NCBI GenBank assembly: GCA_029237695.1 | Contig: CM055271.1 | Coordinates: 82,099,488 to 82,163,487 of the forward strand | Source: Conchocele bisecta | Lineage: Eukaryota; Mollusca; Bivalvia; Lucinida; Thyasiridae | DNA: 64,000 nucleotides | Direction of reading: 5' to 3' | Part shown: piece after piece, positions 33,708 to 48,700 of the stretch | Layout of the letters: every line of letters starts with the position of its first letter | How positions within the stretch are numbered: position 1 is the stretch's first letter | Made by a program: the position numbers and the translations under genes | Notes under the pieces: generated by a model | The model's database searches: none | What the model was told of the DNA's origin: nothing | What the model saw: the letters and a program-made list of their open reading frames with translations, nothing else

Positions 33708-36700
33708 GTAAGTCATTCATCTCACCAGCGTCGACAAATGTGGCTGTGCTTGTAGAAATAGGGCTTATATGATTTGTAACCAGTGTTGCACCTGATCCAA
33801 TAGCACACTCCAGTAGCTAGCTACAATATGCGTAGCGGTAATCGGCTAGTAGCGAGAGCGGAAGTATGACTATTCATTCTATCCAGTAGCCTGATGACGA
33901 TATATATTGCGCGGATGCACATGCTGATCTGGATCTACACTAGAAACAAGATTGCTACCCCGCTACATAACCTCTCGCGAGGGTAGCAATTCAACCCCAT
34001 CTCTTTAATGTACATGTAACACATGGAAGAGTGCTTTTTTCAATCGGTTATCCGGCGTGTTTGATATGTTAACGATATAAAACTGTTAACACTGTATCAA
34101 TAAATGATTAATAACGAACATACACATGCAGGAATTGGTGATTTTACCGTGTCAATGTGTTTATCTGTCATTTACATGTATATCTTGTAAATTTGAAATC
34201 TTCATTTCGTTAAGTTGAATGTTGAACAACAACAAGAGAACATACATGTATGGCTTCCATGGGAAAATGGTTCCTGTTCTATTATTTTGGGCAATTTAAT
34301 AGTGCTACATCAAAGAGTATTTGTTTAAATGTAAAAATATACAGTTTACTAAATTTTGACCTACATACAACAGGTTTGGGTATGCACTTCGGTTGCTCAC
34401 ATTTTTTGAATGGGTCAAATTGTAGCCGTGTATAACATATCGGAGGTGAAGTATTGTAGCTAGATCTACACTAGTCGCAAAACCCATAAGCCCAATTCAA
34501 CATTTCAGTGCGACCGTTGTGACCTGGCCTGGTGACGTAATGGCGCGTTCTAGTAACGTCATGAGACACATGCATTACGTAGGTGCTTGGTCCCGAAATG
34601 AGCATTATCTACAGCCATGGTCAAACAGCACGTGCTGTACGTTTGAACTCGGCTGTGAGCGGTGTCAAACAACGGCTGTCATGTAACACTTTTTGTTTGC
34701 CGTAGTTTCTCGAATGTAATAACCGCATTTCTTATCGTCTGAATTAATCGCATATTGCGGCTCTTTGACAATATTAAATTAATCATTAATTGTTCGCAAT
34801 AAGTACAACTTTATATTTATAACCAGAATTGACGACATGTTGTCGGATGTTCATGTGACGCACATCCCGACTTCGATGTCTAATCACATAATACATGTAC
34901 ATCTAGTATATTAGTTAGAGAGCGCATTTACGCATTTACGGGCGGGAATAGATTCAAACAAACGTGTACACGCGATTAGGCGGGCCAAACATAGTCATTA
35001 CAGGGGCGCCAGACGAATCGACTGGGTGCCCTCGCTAACCATCTAAAGTGTATGTTGTTACCACTCAGTTGAACCGTCTCGCCGACATTTAATTTACAAT
35101 ATTTTTCATACATAAAGTCAAAAGTTGACAAAATTTTCAGAATATAATTGTAAATTTTGTAAACGTATTTCATGAAATTCGCAAATGTCCGAAGGTACAC
35201 AATCAAATGGCATGTCTCTTATGTGACTGTGACTGGAGAAATTGCAACCAGTACATATCCAGATCAGCCTGTGCCTCCGCACAGTTTGATCAGGATCTGC
35301 ACTATTCGCCATTCCACCAATGAAACAACCGGCTACAGGCTACATGCGTGCTATTTGATCGGTAGCCGATTTCACCAACATTGCAAACAAAAGAAAATAA
35401 AAGTTAAATTTTGAAAATCCGTCCAATATTTCTGAAATTATAAAAAATTACCCCATGGTAAATCCCCATAGACATCTTCACTCTGTGAAGATGTCTATGG
35501 GGATTTAACATGGGGAAATTGTTTTTTCGCAATAAAATCAATATTTGACAAAATTTCACGAAATAAAAAGAAGGCACATTCTTAAATTTTCCTTTAATTT
35601 AATATTATCGAAAAAAATATTGTTTTTGAATTGTTTATATAGCCGTAAAATTTGGGCAGCTTTAGCGAAACAGACAGTAGTGTTGATCCAGTAGCCTATT
35701 TCACCAACATTGCAAAGTATACTTTTCTAGCAAAGTATACTTTGAGGGAGTAATCATTTATTTTTTCTGCAATGCAGTATGTCATATAGTACTAAAAACT
35801 GCATATATTTGATGATTAAAAGTATGCATAATTATTATACTGAATTTATGACATTATTACAGCCAAATTGGCTGTGATAATGTAATAAATTCAGTATAAT
35901 AACAATTTATAAATGTATCCTAAAATTGAAAATTTCTCCCTCAAAGTATACTTTGCTAGAAAAGTATACTTTGCAATGTTGCTGAAATAGGCTACAGCAG
36001 CTAAACTGGCCACAAATCCCATAAGCCCAATTGTTTCAGTCACAGCCACATATATTAGAAGACGGTAACCCGGTATTCTCTGTTTCCAAATGCATGTCGG
36101 CGCCCAGTTTTCAGAGGTCCACACCCTTATCGGGTAACTCGCTATTATAACGTTTTTGTGATCACCACCCGAGTTGCACCTTGTCTGGAACCTATCTATA
36201 ACGAACGTAGTAGTTTTGCAATCATACTTTTTTGGCCAGCAATCGATCGTATAATGGAGTTACATCTCAGAGTCCCGGGTCGGCACCTGTGCCCAGACTA
36301 CCATACGATAATTCCAGCAGAAACATATTTACACAATTCCCTAACATTTGATTGGCTGGTAGCAAGTCTCTGTCCAAAATTTATATCCCAGTAAACCCCC
36401 ACGCCGAACTACTTTCCGTAACCGTGAGGCGCAGTTAAAATAATTCTTAAGAAAACGGAAAATAAACACATTTTCTTGATGAATTTATTTCAAATGCTGG
36501 AATTATAAGGAATGAATGGCCTTTTTGTGGAATTTATCGGGGATATACACTTGGAAAAGTCGCGGGAATACTGGACGAGGCCATTCATTCCTATAATACC
36601 ACAAGGCGACCAAGCGTGCGCCTGACCCTTTAAAAAGCCCTCTGTATATAGCATTTACCGAGAACTTTGTACACTTACTACCAATCTCCGGGAAGCCCGC

Positions 36701-39700
36701 TATATATCTTCCGGATGAATTTTGGACAAGTATTAATTACCAAACACGTCTGTCATACCGATGTGAACTCTGAGGAACAGGACACATCGTTACACTATGC
36801 ATTGACCTAATTCACCATCACTGATAACAAATGGCCCCGTATCCTGCATTAAATAGATATGTATATCCGGGTTATGTACAACGACTTGAAAACTGACAAT
36901 TCATTGGTTGAACGGCCTCACGTGGTCTTACAGAATGATGTCAGTATAATGGTATAACGTAAATATGTCCGCATTTTCTCTTCAATGAAAACGCCAATGG
37001 TTGGTTTTCATTGAAGAGAAAATGCGGACATATTTACGTTATAGATCTATAAGAAATCCAATCATTCAGACGCCACTAACTACCGACTAATATCATTACT
37101 CAGTTGTCTAGGCAAGCTTATGGAAAGGTGTATCCACAAATACTTATATAATTACTTAACTGCCAATAACATACTAACCCAGTACCAATATGGCTTTAAA
37201 CCTGGTGATTCTACAACTAACCAACTTGTTTACATATACAATGATTGATATTTCTAAAACCATATTAGATGAAGGTAAATAAATTCGGGTCGTTTTCTGT
37301 GATATCTCAAAGGCTTTTGACAGAGTTTGGCGACGGGGATTACTAGCGAAACTCTCTTCAGTAGGAATTAGTGGCACCCTTCATAAATGGTTCTCATCCT
37401 ATCTTTCATCGCGAAAACAGCGCGTAGTTATACGTACCATACAATCAGATTGGACAAAGAGTAATACTGATGGATTGGCATGTATATTTTAACCCAGATA
37501 AAACTATGTTGATACCCAGAAAACAAACAAACTGAAACCATTGGGCCATCTACTATCACAAAACGTTACCCAGTGATGACTGGAATACCAGACTCGTGCC
37601 TTTTGGTATTACGTTTATCAGGCTTTGCTCGGAAACGGTAGGAATTCCTCGCCGAGCCTCGAAATTCCTACGTGTGTCATAGCCTTGCCTGATACAATAT
37701 ATATTGTTACATGACAGCCGTTGTTCGACACCGCTGACAGCTATGTTCAAACGTACAGCGCTTGCTGTTTGACCATGACAATGCTCATTCCGGGGCTAAG
37801 TCAACACCTACGTAATGCATGTATCTCATGAAGTTACTAGAATGCACCATTACGTCCCCAGACCAGTTCACAACGGTTGCACTGAACTTTTGAAATTGAT
37901 GTGGCTATATCACGTGACGTGTATTACCGCTCCGGAATATGTATTTGTAAATCAGCTGTTTGAATGGAGCTGATTATCAAAGTACCGAAAGTACTGCATA
38001 TATGCTCAAATTACAAAATATAACAATAACTGGCAATAAAACAATTTGATTGTCTGATCGCGAGCTGTATCACAGCTCAGGCTCATCCAATATCAAAATG
38101 CTTGATTTCAATTACAGTATTAAAGTATTTCGACATAAGGAAATTGACAAATGTTGAAAAGATCAGCACAGGCGAGAGTGTACATGTTTCCTTGGTTTAA
38201 ACATATTTACAGGGGCGGCGGAAGTGGGGGTGAGTTGGGGGGGGGTGGGCTTCCCCCCTCAATAATTATGTAATAAAGCACATAATCATCCTCCAACTTG
38301 CTGAGAAGGCAGGATATGGCGTTTGACGCCTCGTATATTTCAAAAATTTACGGGGGAGAATGTCCCCAGACACCCTAGCAACATCGGGCCCTTTGGTCCC
38401 TCAACACTGGACCCTGAGAATGCAGAACATAGCGTTTCACGTCTCTTCGATTTCAAAAAATTACGCGGGAGCATGCCCCCGGACCAATCTAGCATCATCT
38501 AGCCTTTTGGGCCCATTGAATATAATTCCTCATGTACTCTGAAAATTGTGTCAACTTTTGACTTTATTTAATGAAATTACGCAGATGTCCGAAGGTACAA
38601 ATACATCGCATGGCGTGTCTCATATATGACATGTGCGTATTCCAATACAATTAAATACAATTTCCCGGTTTATTATAGGAATGAATGGCCTTTTTGTGGA
38701 ATTTATCGGGGTATAAACTTGGAAAAGTCGCGGGAATACTGGACGAAGCGATACAAAATTACAATTTTCGAAAACAAATAAAAAATAAAAAGTTTATTTT
38801 TTTTATTTTTTTTCGAAAATTGTTTATATCCCCGATAAATTCAACAAAAAGGCCATTCATTCCTAATAATTCCAGCATTTGAAATAAATTCATCAATAAA
38901 ATGTGTTTATTTTCCGTTTTCTTAAGATTATTTTAACTGCGCCTCACGGTTACGGAAAGTAGTTCGGCATGGAGTTTACTGGGATAAAAATTTTGGACGG
39001 AGACTTGCAACGGACCAATCAAATTGTGTAAATATTTTTGTGCTGGAATTATTCCTTGCACATAATACACGCCGTCGGGCACACACATCGTCTGGATATC
39101 CTGCATAATCATGAAGCGAGTGAACAAAGTAATGTGTGTATATGACATGTTAAATAAACTACTGTATCCCGGCTGATTCCTTGACTGACCCTATAGTCTG
39201 TTTCACGAAAGCTGCCCAAATTTTATGGCCATATAAACAATTCAAAAAACATATTTTTTTCGATAACATTAAATTAAAGGAAAATTTAAGAATGAGCCTT
39301 CTTTTTATTTCGTGAAATTTGGTCAAATATTGATTTTATTGCGAAAACAAAATTTCCCCATGTTAAATCCCATAGACATCTTCACGGAGTGAAGATGTCT
39401 ATGGGGATTTAACATGGGGAAATTTTTTAGAATTTCAGAAATACTGGACCGATTTTTAAAATTTAGCTTTTGTTTTCTTAGTTAGACCATTTCCAAGCTA
39501 TCTAGCTAGGTTTCGGAGTCAATTTCCAAATATTTTCGTTTTTTGACTCCTCCTACAACTCCTCTACCTTTTCCCCCCCATGTTAAATTCCCATAGACAA
39601 ATCAATTTTTTGTAATAAAATCAATATTTGGCCAAATTTCACGAAATAAAAAGAAGGTTCATTCTTAAATTTTCCTTTAATTTAATATTATCGAAAAACA

Positions 39701-42700
39701 TATTGTTTTTTAATTGTTTATATGGCCGCAAAATTTGGGCAGCTTTCGTGAAACAGACTATAGTCGTGGAAAATATATACATAGTATTAACATTCCACTG
39801 GTCTGTCGGGTGAGACTTTAAACTGTGGTCCCGTCTCTATAAGAGACAAGTCATCAGATTTTGTACCTTCGGACATCTGCGTAATTTTATGAAATACGTT
39901 TACATGTGTATTTTTCATAAATAAAGTAAAAAGTTGACAACATTTTCAGAATATAATTGTACATTTTGTAAACGTATTTCATGAAATTCGTAGATGTCCG
40001 AAGGTACAAATTCACATGGCATGTCTCATATTTTTAATAAAATAAGTCAAAAGTGAATACAATTTTCACATGTACTCTGGATGTTGTTTTTTACTTTTTA
40101 CCGCATTTATGGAAAATAATGTAAATTTTGTAAACGTATTTAATGAAATTACGCACATGTCCGAAGGGACAAAATCCCATGACGTGTCTCATATGACTAC
40201 AGCTGTTGTTGGGTCGTTAAACCCGTCCGTTTTCACATTTCCTTGCACATTTCCTTGTACGAATGGGGTGCACCTAATGTATTTACGGGTGCACCTGTAT
40301 ATTTTACAAATTCACCTGTAAATATCACAGGTGCACCTGTAACTTTAGTGTTGACTCCGTTCGTACACCATACACAGAATACACGGACACCCACATCGCC
40401 CGGATATTCCGGACAATCCTAAGGCGAGGGACATATTCCAGAAGGCTGAGATGAATAGGACGGACGACGGCTTCCTGACGGTGGCCGAGATGTCGGATAT
40501 ATTCAGCAAGTTCGACATGAACCGTATGTATATGATACAGTGGGGTCGGCGTGTAAGTGCACACACGAACGAACACGACAGGTTGGAACCAACCTGTCGT
40601 GGTCGTTCGTGTGTGCACTTACACGCTGACCCACTGCATATTCTAATGCACTCTATAAATATCACGCAATCTGATTGGCTGATTGTCATACACTACAGGT
40701 ATGTCATTGTTGATGAACGGTCGAACATTATTTCAATATGTATTCCTACGCCAGTAGTAAAGGAGTGCATTAGAAATAGGTTAACCGCATTGTAATGTTG
40801 AAATTTGCGGAGTATATCAGAAAATGATGCTAGCGCGTCGCCATTAAACAGATTTTCCGACCTATCATTTTCTGATATACGCCCCAGAATTTGAAAATTA
40901 CAATACAGTTAACCCTATATTGTCGCACCTCTCTAAGCCGGACTGACAGGCAGTCTGTGTATCCTTAATTGTATGAGTTTCATTGGTGTATATTTATGAG
41001 GATAAAGTTCGCAAAGCACAGCCGCATACAATGGCATAGTCATATGTCTGTTTTACAGTGGAATATCTCTAAACCGGATACCCTGGGGACCTCCCAGGGT
41101 GTCCGGTTTAGAGAGGTTCAACTGCATAAAATATTGTCCATACTATGGATTTTTAAGGAAGTAAATGCGAGGGAGCGTTAGCGACTGCAGGATTTAGTTC
41201 CTTAAATGTCCAATATGTGAACAATACCATACTTATGATCAGTCAGATTTATACTGCAGTCTCCCATCCCATTATTGATTTTCAATGTCCTGTAAAACAT
41301 GTAGTCATTAAGATATATCTGATCGTCCATTCTTTAGATATAACATTTGTCTCGCAAAACAAACATTCATTTACAATTACCGGACGTTGAATTGTCATTA
41401 GTAGACGTTTTATATTAAACGTAGTTGCCACTCATTATTTATCCCGTCAACACAGTGCGTATGTGCCGTGAAACACGGTGCCGTGAAACATTTTTGATAT
41501 TCAGTCAATACAATTTTTGCATTTTACAGCCATTTGAAGGTGTTGACGGGATAAATAGAATAGTAAGCTAGTGCCGTGTGACCTACTATTCTCTATCTAT
41601 TTTCCTTATTCCTGAACCAAAGTATATGTTGTGACCACTCATTTGAACCGGTCACAACATATACTTCTGATGAGAAATAAAGAAATTCTTGAGCCTTGCC
41701 GGATATATTTTCCCATTCACGGCACTAGCCTACTATTCTCTATATCAGGGGCGATACGCGGAAACAACTATTTATTCTCTCTATTTATTCTTGGATGTGC
41801 AATGATCATACTCTATAATATGTCGACAAAAACGTTTATTCAGGTGACCCACTTAATTGATATAAATAATTTAAACATGTCTCATTTGCATATCAAAACA
41901 GCCTGGTGTATACAACCGCGCGTCTCTATCAGTAATTTAAAGATTAATAAATTATTATACCTGCAAAGCTGGTACTCGTAATTCTTAAACGTGTGAAATA
42001 GTTATACAAGTATACACGTATTCAATATTTCTATAAATAACATTTGTGCCTAATAGATGGGACCCAAACTTAATACTTATAGCACGCTTCGTCCGTATGT
42101 ACGAGTAAATAATCCACGAGGTTCAGTGGGTGGATTACCGATCATGCATTCGGACAACCGTGCTATGAGTAATTCACCCTTGCACCGCTATTTTAATTTT
42201 TTGTCGTCCGCTCTCTATTTTCTATTTTCCATTTTTATCATCAAAAACATGCTTTGACAGCACTTTAGAATAATTTACAACATGCATTGACAGCACTTCA
42301 AAGTCATTTCCATTGAAAATGATTCGGAAGTGCTGTCAAACCATGTTTTTATTGAGAAATAAGGCAAATTATAAAAGCAACAGCAGACGACAATTGTTGT
42401 GTGCAGCGGTCTAAGGGTTAATCATACGCCCATATCCGATATATACGCTATGTCTACTTGCACGAAACAGGCCTAAATAATAATAATTCCAGCACAAAAA
42501 TATTTACACAATTCCCTAACATTTGATTGGTCCGTAGCAAGTCTCTGTCCAAAATTTATATCCCAGTAAACTCCCATGCCGAACTACTTTCCGTATCCGT
42601 CAGGCGCAGTTAAAATAATTCTTAAGAAAACGGAAAATAAACACATTTTCTTGATGAATTTATTTCAAATGCTGGAATTATAAGGAATGAATGGCCTTTT

Positions 42701-45700
42701 TGTTGAATTTATCGGGGATATAAACTTGGAAAAGTCGCGGGAATACTGGACGAGGCCTTCCGGCCTTCGTCCAGTATTCCCGCGACTTTTCCAAGTTTAT
42801 ACCCCGATGAATTCCACAAAAAGGCCATTCATTCCTATACTGTTTAGCAGCAATATAAACAAGGCAATATAAACAATGCAAACAGAATTTATTTCGATAA
42901 TTTAAAGGTATATGCCCACTCAGTAGGCACAACGTGTTCTTTATAGGAATTCAATAAGTGTATAATTGTGTCACTTTTCCACCAGTTCTAAAAAATAAGA
43001 GTGTCCACTATACAATTATAATCATTTAGTAATATTGTTTTAATGATAATGACTCGCGGTGGAGTCAGTCTATTTTCATATGCAAACTGAGGCATGCTAT
43101 TTTTTAATTATTTATAATAATTAAATGCGTCAACTGAAAAAATAATATTTTCGACAGATTATAAAGTATGATCATTGCATTTCAAAAAATAAATACAGAT
43201 AATAAATAGTAATGTCCGTTAACATTTTAAGGACACACGGTTATCACCCTGCTATCAGTGTAGAAATTGATGTCTGATATAAAATGTATAATAATGCTAA
43301 TCAAAACGTGGGTGGAGCGCCGTGGCGTAATGGTTAGTGTGTCGTACTACTGATCCAAGGGTCGTGGTTTCGAGCCTGACTAGCGGCGTGCGTTGTGTCC
43401 TTGAGCAATACACTTTATCCACACTGCTCCAGTTCACCCAGCTGTAAATGGGTACCGATAATTCGTAGTTGCTCTGTAAATACGAATGACCGGATTCTCT
43501 CAAAAAAAATCTCCCATTCTTGGGAGACGGCATGCAATGTCCTAGAGCCAGTGCCGCCGTTAAATATAAGCTAAAAAAACGTGGGGTAATGGTGAATGAA
43601 TGTTTATTTTGCCAGAAAATGTCTCAGATGATGTCTCTGATATAAAGAACATTTTATGCCTACTGAGTGGGCGTGTACCTTTAAGAATGAGAGTTCGTTT
43701 TATTTCATGACAATTGGTCAAATGTTGATTTTTTTCAGGATACAATGATTTCTCTATGGGAATTTAACATGTGGGAAATAATTTGAAACGCTACACATAC
43801 ACGTATGGAAATATCGCCCAAGGCACTATATCAACTATATCATAGTCTACGGCTATACACGAGGGGTGTTCCAATAATAATCACATTGATGCATTATTTC
43901 GCTCAGATCGTGCAATCCATGTGTGAAAACACATTGCAGGCGCGGATCCAGGATTTCGGGTTAGGGGGGGGGGGGGGCGTAACTATTTTGCAATACTTGA
44001 CTATATTATCGAACGAGCTAAGCTCGTTCGATAATATAGTCAAGTATTGCAAAATAGTCGAGATAGCGCTAGGGGGGTCCGGGGGCATTCCCACCCGGAA
44101 AATTGTGCAAATCTACATCGCATTTCCTGCGTTCTGGCGCATTTTGGAGCAAAAATATTGACACTGTCACAGTATGTTTAGACATGATTTTTGATTGAAA
44201 ACGTTTACATTTTGAAACAATAAGAAAACGACCGAAAAATGCATGGAAAACATGGCACTTGGCATGAAACGTGCCTTGTAACTTGTAAAAAATCTTTACT
44301 CGGCGAATTTTAATTTTAGGGGGGGGGGGGGTGTTGTCGTGCGCCGGGTCCGACCCCACCCCTGAATCCGCCCATGCATTGTATCGGTAGAGTAGTCATA
44401 GACTCGTGTCACAGGTAAAAATCGGACTCATACGTTCACTGACCTCGGTGCAAAGTACATGTATTTATATCGTACTCGTTACACTATATAGAAAATGACT
44501 GGCAATAGAGCTGAAAATGCGTTTGATATTAGGGCCTATATAAAAAGAAAGTTTCTGCTTAGTCTGAAGGTAAACGACATCCACCAACAGGTGTGTGAGA
44601 TTTATGGGGAAGGTCAAATGTCCCTCAGAACAATTTTTAGATGGGTTGTTGAATTCAGTCGGGACAGCAGCAGTTGAAAGATGCTGCTCGTAGGAAATCT
44701 ACCACTAAAGGTAAAGTAGAGAACATTCGGGTTATTCTCAAAAACGATGCTAGGTTGACTGTAAGGCAGATAGCGCAAATTTTGAAAAAAAAAGAAAAAA
44801 GTTAGGAAGATAAATGCGAGATGGATACCCCCATTTGTTGACAACAGAGCAAAAGAACGCTCTTCTAACAATGGCAAAAATAACTTCTTTAAATATATCC
44901 ATCATACAATAAAAAGGTTTTTGCAAACGTAGTTACTGGTGATGAGACCTGGGTTCATTATTTTGAACCAAAACGGAAGTTCTCAAACAGAATTTGGGCC
45001 ACGAAAAACGCAAGACGCCCAAGCATTGCCAAAAGAACTAGAACAGTTAAGAAGCTGTTGTATGCAATATGTTTCACAAATAATGGTTTAGCCATACAAA
45101 CCACGGTGCAAAAGGGTAGAACAGTCACAGGAATGTTCTATAAAAATGTCGTACTGAAAAACGTGAATAATTACTACAAACGCCGTCATCCTACAACAGG
45201 TCTAAAATACGTACGCCTTCTCCACGACAATGCTCCAGCTCACAAGGCACGTATTGTAGAAAGAAAATGTCACAGTTCTTCCCCAATCACCTTATATTCC
45301 AGACCTGGCTCCCTGTGACTATTTCCTCTTTACAAGACTGAAATATCACTTATATGGAAAGAGATACAACTGTAGGTCTGCCTTTGGGTCAGCCATTTAT
45401 CAGTGTCTGGTGGGTATACTTCTTCAGGACTATGACAAATGTTTTCAGATTGAGAGACTCAAAATGTGTGCTTTGTACAAAGGGGAGTATTTTGAAGGGA
45501 CTCGTAAGATAACATAATCGCAAATACTTTCAATTTGGTTATACAACATCTAATGGCATTAATCACCAAGTACAATATATAAGCTATATACTGTTCTACG
45601 GCTGTGTCTTACCAGATACTGGTTAGATAGACGAGACAGAATTCATCACCAAGTACAATATATAAACTAAATACTGTTCTACGACTGTATCTTACCAGAT

Positions 45701-48700
45701 ACTGGTTAGATAGACGAGACAGAATTCATCACCAAGTACAATATATAAACTATATACTGTTTTACGGCTGTGTCTTACCAGATACTGGTTAGATAGACGA
45801 GACAGAATTCATCACCAAGTACAATATATAAACTATATACTGTTCTACGGCTGTGTCTTACCAGATACTGGTCAGATAGACGAGACAGAATTCATCACCC
45901 AGGGAAATATAAATAAAACTATATATGTTTATACGGCTGTGTCTTACCAGATACTGGTTAGATAGACGAGACAGAATTCATCACCAAGTACAATATATAA
46001 ACTACATACTGTTCTACGGCTGTTTTTTACCAGATACTGGTCAGATAGACGAGACAGAATTCATCACCAAGTACAATATATAAACTATATACTGTTCTAC
46101 GGCTGTGTCTTACCAGATACTGGTCAGATAGACGAGACAGAATTCATCACCAAGTACAATATATAAACTAAATACTGTTCTACGGCTGTTTCTTACCAGA
46201 TACTGGTCAGATAGACGAGACAGAATTCATCACCCAGGACAATATATAAACTATATACTGTTCTACGGCTGTGTCTCACCAGATACTGGTCAGATAGACG
46301 GGACAAAATTCATCACACAGGACAATATATAAACTAAATACTGTTCTACGGCTGTATCTTACCAGATACTGGTCAGATAGACGAGACAGAATGCATCACC
46401 AATTACAATATATAAACTATATACTGTTCTACGGCTATGTCTATCCAGATAATGGTCAGATAACCGAGACAAAATTCATCGCCCAAGACATTATTTATTA
46501 TATAACTGTATAAGGTTCTATACGGCTGTGCCTATCCAGATAATAGGCAGATAGACGAGACAGAATTCATCGCAAAAAAAATAAATATACCGTTGTATAT
46601 AGGTGTACTCACTATCGTGAAATAATGCACGCGATATTGGGTCATTACGCTAAATAAACGAATGAGCGTAGCGAACCGAGTTTATTTAGCGGTAGGACCC
46701 AATCACGAGGGCATTATTTTAAGATAATCAGCTCACCTGGTTAAATAGAAATGTTCTTTCATTTCCCACGTGATCCCTTCATAAAAAAAACGAATCGAGT
46801 GCAAAAGATATGGTATATGCAAATTAATTCTGGAGGCGGGCCGTAGTGAAGGCGACTGTCTCGCGATTCAGAGGGTGTGTCCGAGAACATGATTTGATTG
46901 GTCGAAAGAAACACGTCATTGCGATGTTACTGACGTCACTTCTGCATATATGGTAAACAAGAGAGTGGTGTAAACTTCTGCCGGCGAGTGGTGTAATTCA
47001 CCGTTGGATTTCTGTAAACTACTGGCTGAAATGTAAGAAATAACTATATACCGTTCTGCGGCTATGTTTATCCAGATAATGGTCAGATAGACGAGACAGA
47101 ATTCATCGCCCACTGGACTCTGTTGGAACTTGGGGATCTGGAACTGGCAGTGACGCTGTTCCACCACGCCGACACCGACCATGACGGCACCATATCCAAG
47201 GATCCAGATTACGATCGGCTCTTCTACTACTTTGACAGAGACGGTGAGACCTCATCCATTTACAATGAAACCTCTCTAAACCGGACACCCCAGGGTGTCC
47301 GGTTTAGAGAGGTTTCGTTGTATCACATCTAACCGTCATGGGGTCTACGTCTACTGTAACCAATGACAATTTGTAGTCATACAGTGAAACCTCTCTAAAC
47401 CGGATACCCTGGGAGGTCCCCAGGGTGTCCGGTTTAGAGAGGTTTCACTGTATTATATTACAGTAAGAATATATAGCAGGAATTGTACGTGTTATACCAA
47501 CCAGAGACGACTTACTTCCACTTATCACAGTACCGTTTAAAATAACCTTATGTACAAGTCTAAAGCTCATAATTAACAAATGTACACGGTTTCTAAAACA
47601 ATGGAAGAGGATATATAGAGAATAGTAGGTTAGTGCCGTGAATGGGAAACAATATCTGGCAAGGCTCAGGAAACGGGATGGGCGAGGCTCTGCCGAGCAC
47701 ATCCCGTTTGCGTGCCGCGCCAGATATGTTTTCCCATTCACGGCACAAACATACTATTCTATTACACGACATGTTGGTTCGCTACCCACCCAACGTGTAT
47801 GTTGTTACCACTCAGTTGAACCGTCTCGCCGAGATGGTTCAACTGAGTGGTAACAACATACACTTTTGATGCGAAATGAGAAAAAATGCAGAAAAATATT
47901 TACATTTTTTTTATATACATTGGAACCAACCTGTCGTGTTCGTTCGTGTGTACACTTACACGCTGACCCCACTGTAGCTACACTTCTGTGCATAAATTTA
48001 ATATATTTTTCTATTTGTTTTTTGGTTTGTGTGAAAAAAATAAACACAACAACAAAAAAAGCAATCAACCGGCGAAGTTGCCCTCCATTGCCACTGCGCT
48101 TATACTGGTTAAAACAGTGGCAACGAAAACAACGATTTGCTGATTCCTTTCTTGTTTTCCGCGTTGCATAGTTACCGCTAATCATGACAGTGCACACAAT
48201 CCATAGTATGCTTTCATGATGTACCTGTCTAAGAATGAATTAAAACAATTTAAAATAAATCAGAAAACAGATTCTATATACAATGGCATTGTATTATGAA
48301 AAGGCTTAAAATATCACTATCGTATGAAATCAGATCTGAAATAAACTGATTAGCAGTAGCTTAAGAGGGATATACATAGATGGTTAAAGTAATACAATGA
48401 GAACTTGAATTATTTACAGATTAAGAATATTAATCTATATAATGAACTCATTTTACTTATACAATATAGCGTTCCTTCTTTGTAAAATATATGTATATAA
48501 TATCGCATGTACTCTGAACATTTTGTCAACTTTTGATTATATTTATGAAACAAATTGTAAATGTTGTAAACATATTTAATGAAATTACGCAGATGTCCGA
48601 AGGTACAAAATCACATGGCGTGCCTCATATAATAGTTTGGCAACTTTTAATTCGAACGAACATGTGCACGTGGCGGGGCGGGGTGGGCCAAACAAGAGGA

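Noticed and set aside
47638..48197. Frames reading GSACKCTHERTRQVG and [15 protein letters not shown] at several loci
   Set aside because: Identical peptides appear wherever families I and B occur (for example 30553, 40537, 59915; 15480, 26954). They are repeat shadows.
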